Shown: positions 13,541 through 29,700, counted from the first letter of the stretch. The stretch is 64,000 nucleotides of DNA from Plecoglossus altivelis (GCA_036571765.1 BROE01000011.1:7602575-7666574); one strand, 5' to 3'. Program-made: numbers and translations. Notes: a model not told the origin generated them from the sequence alone.

Positions 13541-16500
13541 GCGTGTGCGTGTGCGTACGCATGCGTGCGTGCGAGTGTGTGTGCATGTGCGTGAGTGTGT
13601 GTGTGTGTGTGTTTGTGTGTGTGTGTGCGTGCATGCCTGTGTGTGCGTGTGTGTATGGGATGAGGAGATTCTGTTGTTTGTTTTCCAAACGGAGACTTGT
13701 TTTTGTTTGGGGAGGGTTAGCATTTCATGCCATTGGATGGCGTCTGCCTGCGTTAGCCACTGTTTGGAAAACTGAACCGTAGCATTTCCTTTGGAGCTGG
13801 GATTCAAATCATCTCTGACAGTTACTGTTGTGGAAAAGAGGCCTTCTCTGAAAAGGGATTTCATCACTTGAAGTCTCAATTAGCATTCACTTCGACAGTG
13901 TCTCGCAAAAAAAACAACCTATTATCTCTTTGTTAAGAGTAACCAAAGTATGTATTTTCCACAGCTGGATTTTGAACTCCTCTACAGACATCTTTTGAGT
14001 GGCCTGATGCCGTTTAGTGAGCTCTCGTGTTAGGTTGTAACTATTACCTAAAACCTTAGTAGAATGCAATGAGCCAAGGCGCGTTATTAGCGGTAATTGA
14101 CCTCAGCATTGGAATGCTCCTTCAAAATTCTCTGGCTGCTAAGTATGAATTCGTTTTACAGTATTCTATGATCCTACTTAATGAATAGCATCAATCATTT
14201 TTACAACCGGGATACTGCTGTCTGGGGGGAGGGAGATCCTATTTTAATTCCTGGCATGTAAGCTCACGCTGTGGGTACAGTGTGCGTTGGAGAGTGAACG
14301 ATCATTTAGCCTCTAGTAAAGCCATTTTATGACCCACAAAATATCCATGCTTTGAACTGTACATCCCAGGCTGGAATGGAGGAAAACTTGATGTTGTAAT
14401 GCCATGGAACAGCAACACCAGGTTTTCACACACTAGGTGCCATTTAGTCTGCTTACTCTTTGGAGGAATGCAACAGTCAGACATAGACCAGTGGGCACCC
14501 AAGCTACAATGACAATCCATATGAAGCCTCTTTATAAAGTCCAGGCCACTCTGGAGCATCTCCAGACTGTTCTCTTGACCTTGCTGGCATTGGTTTGATT
14601 TGTTGCTTCTAAAGGTCACGTTTGGGCCCACTTTTGAGAGTCTTAAGTTAATTTGTTAAGATTTAGTATAGTGCCGTAAGGGTCTTCCACGATGATCTGG
14701 GTCTGCAGGGAACCATGGGAATTCTCCAGGGTTTCTGGATGGTCTCTGGGGTACGTTTGGGTTGCTCTGGGACAGGCAACAGTTGGTCTAAACTCTCTGT
14801 ATCAGTCTCTTTGAGTCCATTCTCACTGATTTGGCACAGAGACTGATTTATGCAAACACCCCAGCCCTTCTGTCCTGTTCACATGAACCCCCCACTGAAT
14901 ACGAGTCCCCACTGAACCAGAAAATATTTGTCTGTAAATAAATATTGGGACATAAATAACATTTGCAGAGACAGCCTTCACACTGTTCAAGGGTGCCGCT
15001 CTGCTGGCAGTCGGTCCTTATGCAGGACGTCTTCACTCTGGTTGGTCTGCTTGAGAAATTGTTCTGACTGTGAGTGGACAGTGTGGACCATGAGTCCAAA
15101 TCAGGCCCTCCGACAGAGATCCATCAGATTGCTCGAAGGCGTCTCAGCGTCTCCCTCCCACAGTTGAATTGTAGTCTGACAGTATCGTCTTTTGTTGTGT
15201 TACACTCCACAAGCACAGGGTCCCACTCTGTCAACCTGTCACAACGGGAGACTCTTGTTAGTGACATTCAATACTTTGTCAAAATGGCCGACAAAAGGCG
15301 CCCTAATGAGCGGCCTGCTTCCTTCACGGAGTGTCCGACTCGGTTGGGGGGATCAAAGAGAGGTTCAAGGATTGCTGACACATTTCGCTTTTTCAGTGAC
15401 ATCCCCTCTGTGTAAACAATCTCAAAAGTAAAAACAGTGGTGTGAAACTGAGATGTTCCACTCATATGGAGAAAGAAAAAGAGAGAGAGAGCCAAGGGAG
15501 AGAGAGACAGAGAGGGAGAGAGGGATAAAAGAGAAAAAAATGGAAAGGAATTTCAATAGATATAACAAGAACTAGGAGGGTAAATACAAACCACTTGTTA
15601 TAACAGGAACTTGAAATTTATAGCTTGTAGTATTTTGTCCTCAGCCCCCTTGCTTGGTTTCAAAATATTGCCGCCATAATTATCCACAGATGGAAATGGC
15701 TCCAGCTGGCTCTATGACCAGACCTGTCAGCATCTAGGACTCCTCTGTCTAAGAGCGGAAGATCACCAGAGCAGATGAACAGCTTCTCTCTTGCTAATAA
15801 GAACGGCTGTCAGTCAGTCTCTCTCTGATGCTATCTTCAAGTTACAGGATACTCACAGCGAGACCCTGTTGTCCCAGTCCAGCTTCTGCCTTGCCTCTAG
15901 TCTCTGACATGGTCCCTGGCTCCTAGATATGAAGATTGAAATTATGATAAAATGGACTCGGTTGGGTTTGAAGTTGGGAGAGTATTGTGTCAACAATTAT
16001 GAGGTCTCAAACTCCAGCAATAATAATGACTGTTTATTTCAATGAACACGTTATTTCAAGAACATTTTTAACGACTTCAGATGTGGTTTGAATGATTGTT
16101 TCTCATGCAATTACACTTGCCATTAACTTTATTGAGACAAGGCTGTTAAATTGCATGGAGAAGTTATGTTTCATATTCAGTAGCTGAATCCTTCATCAGA
16201 TATAGCGCACCTGTGTTTGTTTGCTTTCAACGCAGAGTTCTCGACATCTTCCGTCTCATTCCATCTCTCCGTATAAATGAATGTGTTTACTTGTGATTGA
16301 AGCAACAGCTGTCATGTATTTTGGTATAAAATGCCATTCCGCTGTTAGAAGACAGGGGTTTAACCCACATCAGACACCTGACAATCAACTTTGAATCGGT
16401 CCTGTGCCGCTTTAAGTGTTGCCTGGAAAGATCAGATGGCAGAGGATTCGTTTTTCAACCAACACCAGAGGATGCCAGTCTATTAGATGTTGGCCATCCA

Positions 16501-17041
16501 GTGATGTAGATCCTGTACCTTGTGGTGTTTGTCCTCAGTGGTGCCCAACAGCACGAAACGTGTGGACGAAGAGAAGAGGTTTCGTGACTGTGCCGACCTC
16601 TACCAGGCGGGCTTCCACAAGAACGGAGTCTACACCATCAACGTCAGCCCCCAGGAGACCAAAAAGGTACCGTGTCCGTGAGTGTGTGTGTGTGTGTGTG
16701 AGCGTTTCTAGAAACAGCACTTCATCTTAACACTCACCGACGAGCTTTGAGCTTGTTTTGGTGGTGATTTGTGTTTTCAAAGGTGTTGACCTACTAGACA
16801 ACAACCATAGTGTTCTATGACTGTGAGAGATAAATACCAGCAGCCTCAGGAATAACGAAGTGCTCAAAATACATTTGGCAGCTTGATGGGGACGAGGGTT
16901 TCAACATTAGAATGAGAGGGGGGCTGGGGAGAGGTCTAAACAGGTGTTACCTACCTCATCAGACCTGCTGGACTTATGGTAGAGGAAAGTGTGTGTGGTG
17001 TGTGTGAGTATGGGGGGAGGGATGTGTTTGAGAGAGAGAGA

Positions 17042-17084
<43 letters not shown>

Positions 17085-20000
17085 AGAGAGAGAAGAGATG
17101 GTTGGTAGAGGGGTGAGTTTAAGGTAGTGGGGGGGTTTGTCGCCTCGGGTCTGGTTTCGTGGAATTGTTCTGTCGAAGCTACTCACTTAATTACACCCAG
17201 ACTGGTCTGCTGTGTGTTCAGCTGGATGCTTTGTGGAGGTGAGAGACCCCCGCTCCTCCCAGGGACTCCTCAAACAAAGACCCCCGACTCTGAAAAGATA
17301 CACTTGTGTTATCAGCTTAAAGAGAGCCAGGGCTCTGAGGTTAAGGGCCAGGGTGAACCCAGGTGTCCACTGGTATGTGTTCACCCAAATCTCCTGACAG
17401 TGGGGCATGGGAGGGGGGCATCTACACAAAGATAGCGGTGACAGACATGTTCGGTGGATGTTGAGGAAGTTGGAACTCAAACATCTGCAACATGATCCCT
17501 TCTAAAGTTATTACTGCACATTTAAATTGAAAGGGGTTCGTTAATGCATGTGTTGTTGTTGTGCGTGTGTGTGTGTGTGTGTGTTTCCAGGTGTACTGTA
17601 ACATGGAAACCGCTGGTGGAGGCTGGACCATCATCCAACGTAGAGAAGATGGGAGTGTGGACTTTCAGAGAACATGGAAAGAGTATAAGATGGTAAACAC
17701 ACCCCCACACACTCACATACGGCGGTTGAGCCATGCTAGACTGGTTTCCATATGTCTTCACTGGTGGATTATGACAAATGGGGTGTGTTACCTGGCATTG
17801 GTTTAGCATGTTGAAAATATGGAGGGTGTGCAGCATTCTTCTGCTCAAGACTGGGAGAACTCGCACCTCGTAGAACACTTCAACCAGATGTAGGTTGAAG
17901 TTCTCCACCCGCACCATCTACCCATCTGCATGTCTAGAAATGACTGTTCCAGAAGGGTCTCTCCTACACGCTCCTTTCTATCCTCATCTCTCCTCTCCTT
18001 CTACTTAACCTCCTCTCCTTCTCTTTTGCTTCTTCCTTGAAGCTCTTTAAGCATACTCTAAGATCATATTTATCGTTGTTTTGTTTCGTTTTTAACGGTA
18101 AGATTGGATATGTGAAAAAATGCAGACATAAGGACCTTCAAATGACCACCAGAAACATAACTCTACCAATGTACAAACCAGTGACTGAGTACAACCAGTT
18201 TCTGCGTACAGTTACACAGCTATTGCACCTGTTACCGCAGAGAGAGAAAGGGAGGGAGAAAGAAGAAGAGGGGACTCCAAAAAAAAGAAGACGAAACAGA
18301 CAAGGAGAGAGAGTTGGTCATGGAGACATTTGACCGTGTGTAGAGAGACCCACACATACTTGGGCTCTGTTCTGCTGGCCTGGTCCTCTACCTCCTTCTT
18401 TGAGAAATCTGAAGGTGATTGATCGTGTTTTATTGTGTGCTTCATTTTCCCTGCTGTTGGTCTCAGTGGACTCGTGGTCAAGCATTTATTACACTTGAAG
18501 GATCATTAAATCTTTCAGTCAACATTGTCTGGCCTCTTCACATTTTTGTTGGGGGGATTGAGTGTAGAGGACTTAACAACCCCACATCATGAACGATGTG
18601 ACCTTGTGACCCTGAGATGTTTATAATGACATTAGCAGAACTATATATTTGTCACAGGGGGATGTATGTTAGTGATATTCGCAGTCCATTCTTCCATACA
18701 ATGTCAGTGTGGAGGACACAGTATCACAAAAAGACCTATCGGTGTCTGTATTTTCTGTTCCTTCTTCACATGTTATGTGAACACACCCCACTATTTGGTG
18801 GTCAAGTACCAAAGTCACAAATGCTTCACGTTCCAAAACCTGTGTTCCAACCTTCCGACTGGCCGTGGACTCTGCATCCAAGGTTCCGATGAGTAGCGTC
18901 GAGGTTTGCCTGTAAGGTAACAACATGGTGTGTGATAGCCAGGCAGAAACACTGTGGATTCACTCCAAATCCACGTCAGCTTATATCCAGGGCTCTGGGA
19001 GGAGTCCGAACCACAGGGGCTTGGCCACAACTAAGGCCAAACTACGGAGAACACATTGGGAACATTGACTTAGAGCCATGACCTAGACTCTCTCTCTCTC
19101 TCCCATTCTCCAGCTTCCTCTTTCTGTCCCTCTTTCTTTCTCTCGCTCTTTCTCTCGCTGTCTCTCAACCTCTCTACCAGTGTTCTTTCACTCTATATCT
19201 CCCACCTCCTTTCTCTCACCTCTCTCCCTCTATCCCCCTGTTCCGTTATCCTCTACCCACACAGCAGGACATGTCTCAGCCCAGAGGAATGCTCTGTATT
19301 TACTTTGTCTCTTCCCACTCTAACAGTCACTACACACACTCGACACAATCACACACAACAGAGTCCACTATCCACGATCCGTGCGCCCAGAGGATCTACT
19401 TTTACCATCTCAAATGGAATGCTCCAGTTCAGCCAAAGCTGGGATGTCATCCAATTTTTGTTTATGCAGTCATACTTGTACATTCCACTTTCAGAAGTTA
19501 AAATGTCACTGTAGGAGAACAAAATTGTGCCATTGTCTTTTCGCTCTATGGTGGGAAAGAGTTTGACTGGAAGGAATCAGAGAACAGAAGGAGAGGTGTG
19601 GAATGAAAAGGACCAGGGTGGGTAGAGTTGAATGGGAGAGTACAGTACGTGGTGGAAAGGAAGGAGGTGGAGAAGAAAGGTTACAGTGGGTGCTCGGTTC
19701 AGCTGGTCCTCATTTAAACTCTCATAAACAGGTATGCCTGTTCAGTCAGTCCTCCAGTGCATTCCACTGTATGACATGGATCTAATATAGTTTAACACAA
19801 TTCTCAGTTTATCATGCCAGGCAGAGCTTCTCCCAGGGCAAACCACCACGTCTGTGAACACAGCGGGATGTCAGATGCAATAGCCCAGTCTCAACTCACA
19901 CCAAATTGGTTTGGGCCTTCCATTCTAATAACATCATTGATCACTCCCAAACAAACAATGAAACCCTCACCCCAGAGAGGACAGTTGCGGTGAGAGAATT

Positions 20001-23000
20001 CCACGCTACGGTTCAGGGAAAAAAGGTGTTTTTTTTGAAGTGATGGTCACTTCCAACAAGCCAAATGTCATATAAATGAATCTGGTTTGACTCAGGGGCC
20101 TGTACTTCTCTCTGTCTTTTCTCTGTGTTGCAGGGGTTCGGCTCCGTATCTGCTGAACACTGGCTGGGGAACGAGAACGTGTTCCTGCTGACCAGCCAGA
20201 GGCAGTACGCCCTGAGGGTGGAGCTAACCGACTGGGATGGACACCAAGCCTTCTCCCTCTACGACCGCTTCTACATCGGCTCAGAGAAGCACAACTACAG
20301 GTCCATCTTTGTTCATAAGACGTTCTCACATTTTTGGAATCCAGCTGTTGTTGTTCCGCAAAACGACACAGAAATAGTGCATGTGTTACAGTGAGTACGG
20401 CAGGTAATCAGACGCATGGTCTAACAGTACATCAGTCTTTTCTGCCAGTCTTATTGCCAGTCACAGTACAAAAATAACATCATCTTTTCTAATGCGACAA
20501 CAACAACTAAAATACAACAGAGCTGCGAGCATGAATCTAACCTAAATCTAACCTTACCTAGCACCCTATTACAAACACATTCAAGCTTTTGTATATACTT
20601 GTACCTATTCTGTGCTGGTGAAATTGATTATGTTGTTAACCTTGCTAACTACCTGCGAGTTAATCTGAGGTTCTTCTTTGCCTAGTTTTCCCTCTATGCT
20701 TACATTTGCGATCCTCAAATGAAAACGTCCTTTTAAGGGATACTTTGTCCTTGGGCGAGAGAGGGCTGAAGTGGTGGTGTTTTCTTTAGAGAGGGTTAAG
20801 TCCGGCACACAGGCCTCCTCAAACTGAGGCAGATGCCTGGAAAAACTGCTGGAAATTCCTCAACGTTGCTGGGTAATCATGGCTCTCAGAGAGGAGATGG
20901 GATGACAACTCCAATCTGAGCTAACCCATTGGATCCTCGGTCCCCTGTGATAAGGAGGTCCTTTAGTTTGACTTGTCCTCCTTTCAACTCCAGCAGGAAT
21001 ACTGTTTGTTTTCCAAAGGCATTGCCTCCATTTACTGCAAAGTGAAGGGAGACACTGAGGCCATAGTTTAAAAGCTTTCACTTTAAGATCTCCTGCTTTA
21101 AAGTCCCAAATGGTGGTGTCAGGTGCTCCGCCATTGCTGAGAGCTCCAAGGTGATTGTCATATTGAATTTGGGAGAATCAATCAGAATCACATGCGATGA
21201 CAGGATTTGCTTTAAGACTTTTCTCTACTAAAGTGTTAGAAGTTTACTTTGTCTCTGTAGGCTCCAGAAATGTCTTTCATATGTAAAACAATATGGAGTG
21301 ATCAGCCAATTTGTTTTGAAATTCAATGCGTAAATAGCTTTCAACCGTAACTCTGGCTTGACAGACTGCACTGGCACTTATGAAGAAAGTCTCTTGTCTC
21401 TTACTCTCTTTCTCTCTTGCTCTCTCACACACACACACACACATACAAACAGACACACACAAGCACACATCCACATCCACATTGCTTCATTAATTGCCAC
21501 ACATACATTGTAAAGTCATCCTCATCTGACCGGAGGGTTCAGAGGGCTTTGAAGATGGCTCCACTTCGCTCTTTTCACAAGAGCAGGAATCTAATCAGCA
21601 CCCTGATCTCTATAAATAGATTTGTTCTTGCAAACACTTGTGGTATGATAATCACACATTGCTTCTCAGGGACATTGGCCAAAACAAACAAGGGTTCAGG
21701 CCCCTAAACAACCTGTGTAAGAGTCTGTCTGGGTGTCTGCTGCCCATGCAGTCATGCTATACTTTGAAACAATCTGTGACAGGTTCCTCAACTCCCATGT
21801 GCTGTTGTGGCAAGCATGAGATTGTAGTGATAGATACAGCATGTTGTGTTTATATTTGAAGTTATTTCGGGCTTTAGCGGTGGCAGGGCTTACTGGAATA
21901 CTCTAATCTACTCCAACACAGGCAGACACATTTATTATGACGCATAAATGAAAATAGCAGAGTCATGTGCATTCAGACACTAATACACACAAACACAATC
22001 GCACTACTCTCTTTCACACACTCGCGCACTCACACACACAAACAAGACCACAAACTGAAGCTCTTGCATCTGTAATCTAGAAATGAAAGTTCAGCGCTGC
22101 ACACTGATCCACATTTCTCATGAACAACATGGATTCTAGCCAGTCGGGAAAGGTTTGCTTTCTGCCAAGCAGATTCTTGGTAAAAACCTAAATATAAGTT
22201 ATGATGAAAATTACTCCCACATTGACCGTCATTTTGTCCAGTTAAAAAAATGGTTATTAATCCAGTAGTTAGATCATGTACACAGACTGTCAGATTCATG
22301 ACTACTCCCACAATCAGGCCACACATGCTTCAGACTAGCCAACACATTCAGCTTCTGTCCAGCCTGCTAAATAAGACATTCTTAAACCAGAGGATTATTT
22401 CGAACATAATCTTATGGGTTTTTCTCCCTTGTCTTGCATTCTTACCTGTCGTCATACAGTCTGTCATTGTCGGCCATGTTGTATCCATACTTTAACGGTT
22501 CTGTTTACAGTAGGAGCTCTCAGAGTTGAGTGCACTGTGACCACACGCACACATACACACTTCTACATTTACACATATATGGTGCATATATTTATATATA
22601 TATAAATACACAACGGAGAGTGAGCGAGGTACACAATGACAAAGTAAATAGCTTGTGAAATCGTCAGTGTTATTTTTCTCTGTTGTGTTTGAGGTTCCCC
22701 TCATATCAGCGGCTTTTCTCCCTCAGAACAATCCAGAAAAACACTTCATCACAGACCAAAGTGGTTTATCTTGGGAGGCTGTTGGTTGTTGAAAAACCTT
22801 TAATTCACTGACCCACAAATAGTTTCCTGATGATATTCACAGTATCAACACATTTCTCTGATCACACTCATTTATCAACATTTACTGTAGATGTCAGTAA
22901 AGGAGGCCTCAAACCTTAATTATGAAGGAGATTGATGGAGGGGAGGACGGAAGAAAAAGGGACAGATATCTCTGGGTAAAGAGGGCAGAGAGAAAGAGAG

Positions 23001-23665
23001 TAAATGTGAGCACACAGAGAATGAAAGAAAGCAGTACAGGAACAATGGCAAAGTGAGCTATTTAGTTGCTAAGTGGAATAGTTGCGAAAGAGAAATTGAA
23101 TTAAAGCTTGATGAAAATAACCCATGTAACCTGCCATATCGTATTTCTATTGTCCATAACACATCTGAAAATCGAACGAATCATTTTTTGTTATTCAAAT
23201 GATTGAACATTTGAAACCAAATCCAACTACCCTTCTTTGTATGCACCTTTCAGATTATGAAGACTGACAGTAATTCCATTTTCCACCATGTACAAATCTG
23301 ATAAAAGGATTCCACCACTAATTGTAAAAGCAGGGGGCTGGCAGCCTTCTTGAATTTCACTCGCTGGGTTCTAGCAGGATTCACAACACAGTACAGTAAC
23401 ATTGCCAGGTCGTGGTAAAGCTTTCTACTAAATAGGTCTGTGCGTAATGACATTTAATTGACGTCTTCTGAAGGTTGAGGAGGGAGAAGAAAATGATAGC
23501 TATGTGTAATCACTCTCGTAGAAAACGATGCTTGTAGTTGTTTAGAGGCTGTTCCATGAACCAAAAACAGCGCAGTAATAAGGGACAATTCCTTGGGCCG
23601 CACATTATGTTAACTTGGTTACCAGTAGGATTCTGTTTGCTTGGTTGTGTATTGTACATGTTTGT

Positions 23666-23711
<46 letters not shown>

Positions 23712-26700
23712 GTGGGGGGTTGTAGAGGGGAACTGCAGGGAGGTCAGGGATACTATTTCCGGGGGGGTCAGTTGGCCATGAGATAGCGCCACATAAATGT
23801 TGTTCCTGAAGGAGGAGGTCAAGTACACCATCATTATTCAGGGGTCAAATCTGGTCATGCGACACATGAACTCTCAACTTTGACCTGAGTCTAAATCCAT
23901 TAACTGCATGGCCAGCAGCAGCACAGCAATACTTCAGCGATTGCTTCTGTAGCCAAACATAAAAATGACTGCTAGTGCTCTTTCCTAGTCTAAAAGCTTA
24001 GAGAGTATTTTCCACACATGTTAGTTGAAGCCTACACCTTCAATGTGGGCCAATAGATTTGTGTCTGTCTATGTTTTAATGAACCTTAGAAACAGAGATG
24101 TGCGTGTGAAGATTTAATACAGCTTCTACGTTCTTGAATAAACCATAATTTCCCCGCAAAAACGTTCTGCCTGAAGGCTGTGCGTACGTAGTGAGTGAAG
24201 CAAATGCACAGACACAAGTGAGGTTCAAAGCTTTGCTAAAACACTTCGTATATACGGTCTGCTTCTCCAAGACTGGCCTGGATCAGTGCCCTATATGTTT
24301 ATGCTCTCAAGCAGCTAGCTTGTCTTTATTCAATATCCTTCCTCTCGGTGCAGCCAAGATGCGAAATCCAGGGATTTCTCTGAATGCTAAAGGCCAGATC
24401 CCATGGAGAAATCAGACAATCTCCTGTTCTGAAGTGTTTGATGTGAGGGATTGGGAGAGGGTCTTGGCCGGGGCTGGTTGTGAGGAGGCTGTGACCTGCC
24501 TTGGCTTACACTGAGATGGGGTGTGTGTGTGGAGGGGGCAGGTTCCTCACCCCCCACGGGACACAGCTACAGCAGGGCTGTGTTACCGGACAGCAATACC
24601 AGCATGGCTCTCTAATATGTTGCATGGAAGAAGAATCAGGTCGCTTCTTCATTAAAGCATTAGACGTAGATTATACGTTTGGGGTTGTTAAAGGTCCAGA
24701 TGACATGCGCTATTTGGGATGCAGGTTCATGACACGTTAAAAGAGTAATTATACAACTGTATTGGTGTATTGTACTTCAGGCCCTGCTAGGAAGTCGTCC
24801 ATTGACCATGGTCATTAGCCTCTGCTATGAGCCAATCAAGCTTCAGTTCAGCTGTATAATGATTGCCAGGTGTGCAACAGCACCCAACGGACACACAGCA
24901 TGTTTGATCGTGCCCTGCAATCTTTTAAGTCAAAGAGGGTCGACAGACTAGGTTGAGCTGTGTCAGTCAAAAGATCAAAGGTGTAGCGTTGAAAGGCTGT
25001 GCCATAGTTGGTCCCACGTCAAAGCTGAAGCACGTACACACAAACACAAACTACACACACTTATACAACAGTGAACATATTTACACAAAATGTAATAAGA
25101 AACTTCACAGAGAACACATCCTTGGCGCAGACATTCAGACAGTCACAGAAGTGCAGTGTTTTACAACACACCCGTAAACATCTCAGGAGGAATCATTTCA
25201 TGAACTCTCGGTAGGACAGCAATATCCTCTATTTGAGCCAACTCTGAATTTGTTAGTAATAGAACATGGCAGTTAAAACAGAGAGGCCTTGGCCTCTCCG
25301 CTGTCCCAGGATGTTCTGCTGCGGTTCAACATGTCTCATCTGGGCGCTGCTGCCTGAAGAAATAGACATATTTATGATTTTCTTTATTTTCTACTGTTTG
25401 GGGAGGACGTAGTGTCCGCCTGGAGCAGAGCGCAGCCTCTGATGTATAGAGGACTACGGCAAGGGTGACTTATGGCACTATGGGCCTTGTGTTTATCCTG
25501 GAGTGGAAGTCCGTGGAAGTTCCTTCACCCTGGGAGGTAGTTGTAGCCATCTTTTAGAACTCTGTGACTGCAAAGGCCTAATGGTATTGCTCCCTTTCTC
25601 TGGTAAGCTCTTATCTTTCTCTTGTCTCCCTCCCTGTCTATTGCTCTGTTAAGTCTCTCTATCCTCCCTTTGTCTTTCCACTCTGGCTCAGAGAGTACAC
25701 AACCAGAATGAAGCTCTAGACGGGTCGCTAATAAAAGCTTGTGATCATCTGTTCAGACCTGAATCATCACGTCATACTTTACATAGTCTTTTTCACATAA
25801 CCTGACACCTTACTGGTTTTAGACACGAGTCACTTATGAAAGTATTCTGTTATTGAACCCACACGGTCAAGCCAGTCTCACCACCTTCAGGATTCATTGT
25901 ATAACCAAGATAGAAGCATTTTGCGAGCGTTTGACAACATGAGACTGTTCACCAGAGCATTAGCCCATGCCGTTAGACCTTACTCAGAAGACTTTGCGGT
26001 TCATAGCCTCTGTCTGTTGTCATTGCCTATGTCTCATTGTCTCTCTCTGTCTCTATCTCTGAATAGTTTTAGTTTCAGGTATAAAGTACAGTCAACACAT
26101 AACACACTATTGACATTTAGAGCTGGAAGAGGATAAGATTGCAGCCAAGAAGCGAGTCCTATGTTTGGGGCCCAAAAATAACCACAACATATTTGTTCTG
26201 CATCTGTGGGCTTCGCATTTGACATAGCGCTACCCTTATATTTTGTCTTATGTATTTTGGCATGAGCTTTACAAATATTATTACAACATGCCTTATTGGT
26301 TTTGTGCACTAATAAGGACATTGTGTGTTTTGAAACAGTTTCATCTCTTTTCGAATAAAAAACTGGATATTGATCATGTGCTAGATTATAGAGTCGTTAG
26401 AGAAAACTCAGCTCATTGTTGAACCACGTCATTTTGAAGTGATTGCGTGTTATCACAAACACATCCCAGCCATCCCCGTGTGATCCTGCTGATCCTCTCA
26501 CTTCCCACACATGCACAGTGTGCTGCAATGCTCCTGAGTATTGACTCGTTCAAATTGTCCACAAAGTGTATTAATGACGTGAGGCACTAGTGACTTTCAA
26601 GGTTTTTATGGAGGATGAAGGAAGACAAACAAACCAACATCCTTTATTGGATGAAAGTTAGAGAACAACGTGGCAGGACCCCAAACTCTCTTCCCGGGGG

Positions 26701-29700
26701 CGTCATTGAGCAGCCTCACATCAACCTCCCCTACCCCTTTCAACATTTCATTTATTAATGAGCCTTAGCCAATCAAATTTACACGGATATTCCAAGTAAG
26801 TCAATCAGATTGGCCTAGGGGTGCCTGTGAGAGGTGGGGTGAGGGGGGGGGCATTGGTTACACAGATGTTTAACTCTCCGGATGAAATGCAGCCTGAGAC
26901 TAGACAGGCTAAACATCTACATGTCTGCCACAGATAGACAGCAGAACAACTGCACTCAGAGGAAAAATCTGTCTTCCTCTTGAGCGGCTGGGCTTTACTA
27001 CTTTGGTCGGCCTACTTATCACTCAACTACATACTGGAGCAAGCAAGAGAAAATACAGATGTCAATAGAGCTGGATTAGTGGTCTGGTCTAAAACAAGAC
27101 AAACACCCCGTAAACACAGAGGAGGTCGGTTTGAGGGGTGCGTCAGTGTCACACTGGAAGTTTCATTTGATGATGTGTCTTGGCACTGTCTCTGCCCAGC
27201 ATCGAACTTTTTTTTTTTTTTACAAATGGCCTCCAAAAGTGTGGCCACGTCTGGTCTATATCAGGGCAGTAGCAGGCTCGATCCTGCATGGACTGGCTTT
27301 CAGTTTTATGGGGATATGGAATTAGTTGGATTTGTGTGTGCCCGTTAAGCGAAGCCAGGTTGGATCAGCAGGGGGTTCTGGGCTTGGGTATTTCCCACCC
27401 AGAATACCATCCAGCTGTTATCCCTCTGTCATGTAAAACATTAAGTCTGTGGTAAATTACCATCAACACAACACACAGTATCGTGGATTAATAAGATCCT
27501 TGAGCCCATCCAGGTGTGAGGTCTGGGCTGTGTGTGGTGCGGCAAGGACCTCTGCACTCTGGACAGGGTGCTGCTTTTGCATGTCTCTGAGTCTGGAGCT
27601 TTGGCACACAGGCAAACATGCCTACACACATGGACTGTATGGACAAGGCATGTACACACAGACACACTTGGAAATACATGCAGGCACACATGCCGTTGCA
27701 ACCCATGTTAAACATGCACACACCTTCCTGCAAAAATAATGCTGTGTCCCATTTCCACATCTTCCTTGGTTGTTCTGACAGTCTGGCATTTATGCTACAG
27801 ACAGACTCTGATTGGGGATACATTTGAGTATTATGAGTATTGCTTTAGCGGTGGGGTGAATTCCCTCTGTGACACCGTCACACATTTTCTCCCTGTCCGA
27901 GTCATCCATTTACACAGCTGTCTAAATACAGGAGTCTCTCACGTCAAACGACTTTCCTCAGGAATCCACACGCCAGTGTCTTTAAGGGGAACTCCAATAT
28001 GATTTCCTCAAAGTTGGGAGACTTTCACGCAGGCAGAAGTCTCTTTAAGCAACACCAACACAAACAATCGAGTGAAACGCTGATACATCACACGCACATC
28101 ATCTCAAGAAAAGCACCATTTAATGAAAACCTTTAGGGATTTTTTTTATTGCGGCCTTGCATAGTGAGACATTGGCAACTTGTGGGTGAAACTCTCTGGT
28201 GACTCTTTCCCTTGTTCATTCTTATTGACAGGAATCGATCTCAGGAAATGACTGTTACTAGGTTTTCTGTGCCTGTGTAGACTTTATTCGTATGGCCTTT
28301 CGGTGCTGTCTCCTGGGTTTGGAAGGGTCAGAGCAGTCCAGGACTCAGAGGGAGCTCGTGATAATGAAGACCGTCAGTGGGGTGGAGAGATGACCTACAT
28401 CGTTACAGTTAGGATTCATCTGAACTACCAGAGATTTCACAAGCGTTGGATTCCCACTTGTTAGAGACTTTTAAGTTCACACATGCTCCAACTGAGATCT
28501 TAGAAGTGTGTGTATGTGTGTGTGTATTTATTGTGGTAGGGGGAAGGAGCATGGGTGTGTGTGAGAGATGATCTTGACTGTTTTTACACTGGATTTGTGC
28601 TTAGATAAGATTCTAAGATTAGTTGATCTTTCCCAAGAGGATAGAAATAAGTATGACGCACACACACAACACTAACACTACCTTACCCCTCCAGCCCAAT
28701 CCATCCCCCAGGACCTTCTATCTCAGCTCCTCCAGCCCCAGTGACCCAGACAGGGGTTCCTGTGTGCTGCCCCCCCCCCCCTTTCTGCCAGGCCTCCGGA
28801 TCAATGTGTCTCTCAGCAGTGCAGCTGGAGCTCTTTGATTTACAGGTTCCACATGTGTAGGTTCCACAGAGCCATCCCTTGGGCCCGCTGCCATACTGTA
28901 CCGTCTGCAATATACCGCTTAGGGTTGCATGTCTGTATGTCTAGAACTTAATATTCTTCCTTCCGTAGTCATTCCCTTTCCATAATGAAAGTAAGGCCCT
29001 CGGTCAGTGATGGTCTCTGGAATGTGGAACATTCTAAACACAGGAAGGACAGTAGGCACAGAACCTAAAGACTGGGACAAAGACAGGGACATTGTGTACT
29101 TGAACATACAGGCCTACACAGCAGACCTTCTGGTCGAAGGGTGATGTGGTGAATGGTATCTGACTGATCCGCAGCTGGCTCCGCTTTTGATGACTTGGTC
29201 TGTGTTTTTAAACGTGTCCCGTTAGAGTCTACACAGCCGAAAACATGCTCCCCAGATCTCTCTGTCTCTTCACGCCTCTCCTGCTCCGTCCCTTCTTTCC
29301 CTCTTCGTACTTCGTTTCTTTACCCTCCCCCTTAGAGCACATCCTTCTCTGTCTGTGTCTCTCCCTCTTTCGGTTGTTTATATTGTTCCAGGTGGGCAGA
29401 CAGTTTGCTGAGCTGATGCAGTCAATCACTGCTGAAAGGACAACTCTCTCAGGAAGTCTCTCATTCACTGTTATGTTTTCTCCCTCTTCTCTATTGCTTG
29501 CGCTGCTCACACAACCATAATGTGCTTCTTTTTGCCTGCACCCCCCCCCCCCTCTGTCCCTCCCTCTCTACCCCTCTCCCATCACCTCTCCATCCGTCCT
29601 CATGCTGTTCCTTTTCCCTCTAGGTTGTTCTTGAAGAGCCACAGCGGAACAGCTGGCAGGCAGAGCAGCCTGGTGATCCACGGGGCGGACTTCAGCACCA

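Noticed and set aside
13422..13879. Several His/Thr- or Cys/Val-rich frames through the GT microsatellite (also at 55-370, 786-1046 and 23538-23834)
   Set aside because: These are translations of dinucleotide repeats, open in several frames on both strands at once.
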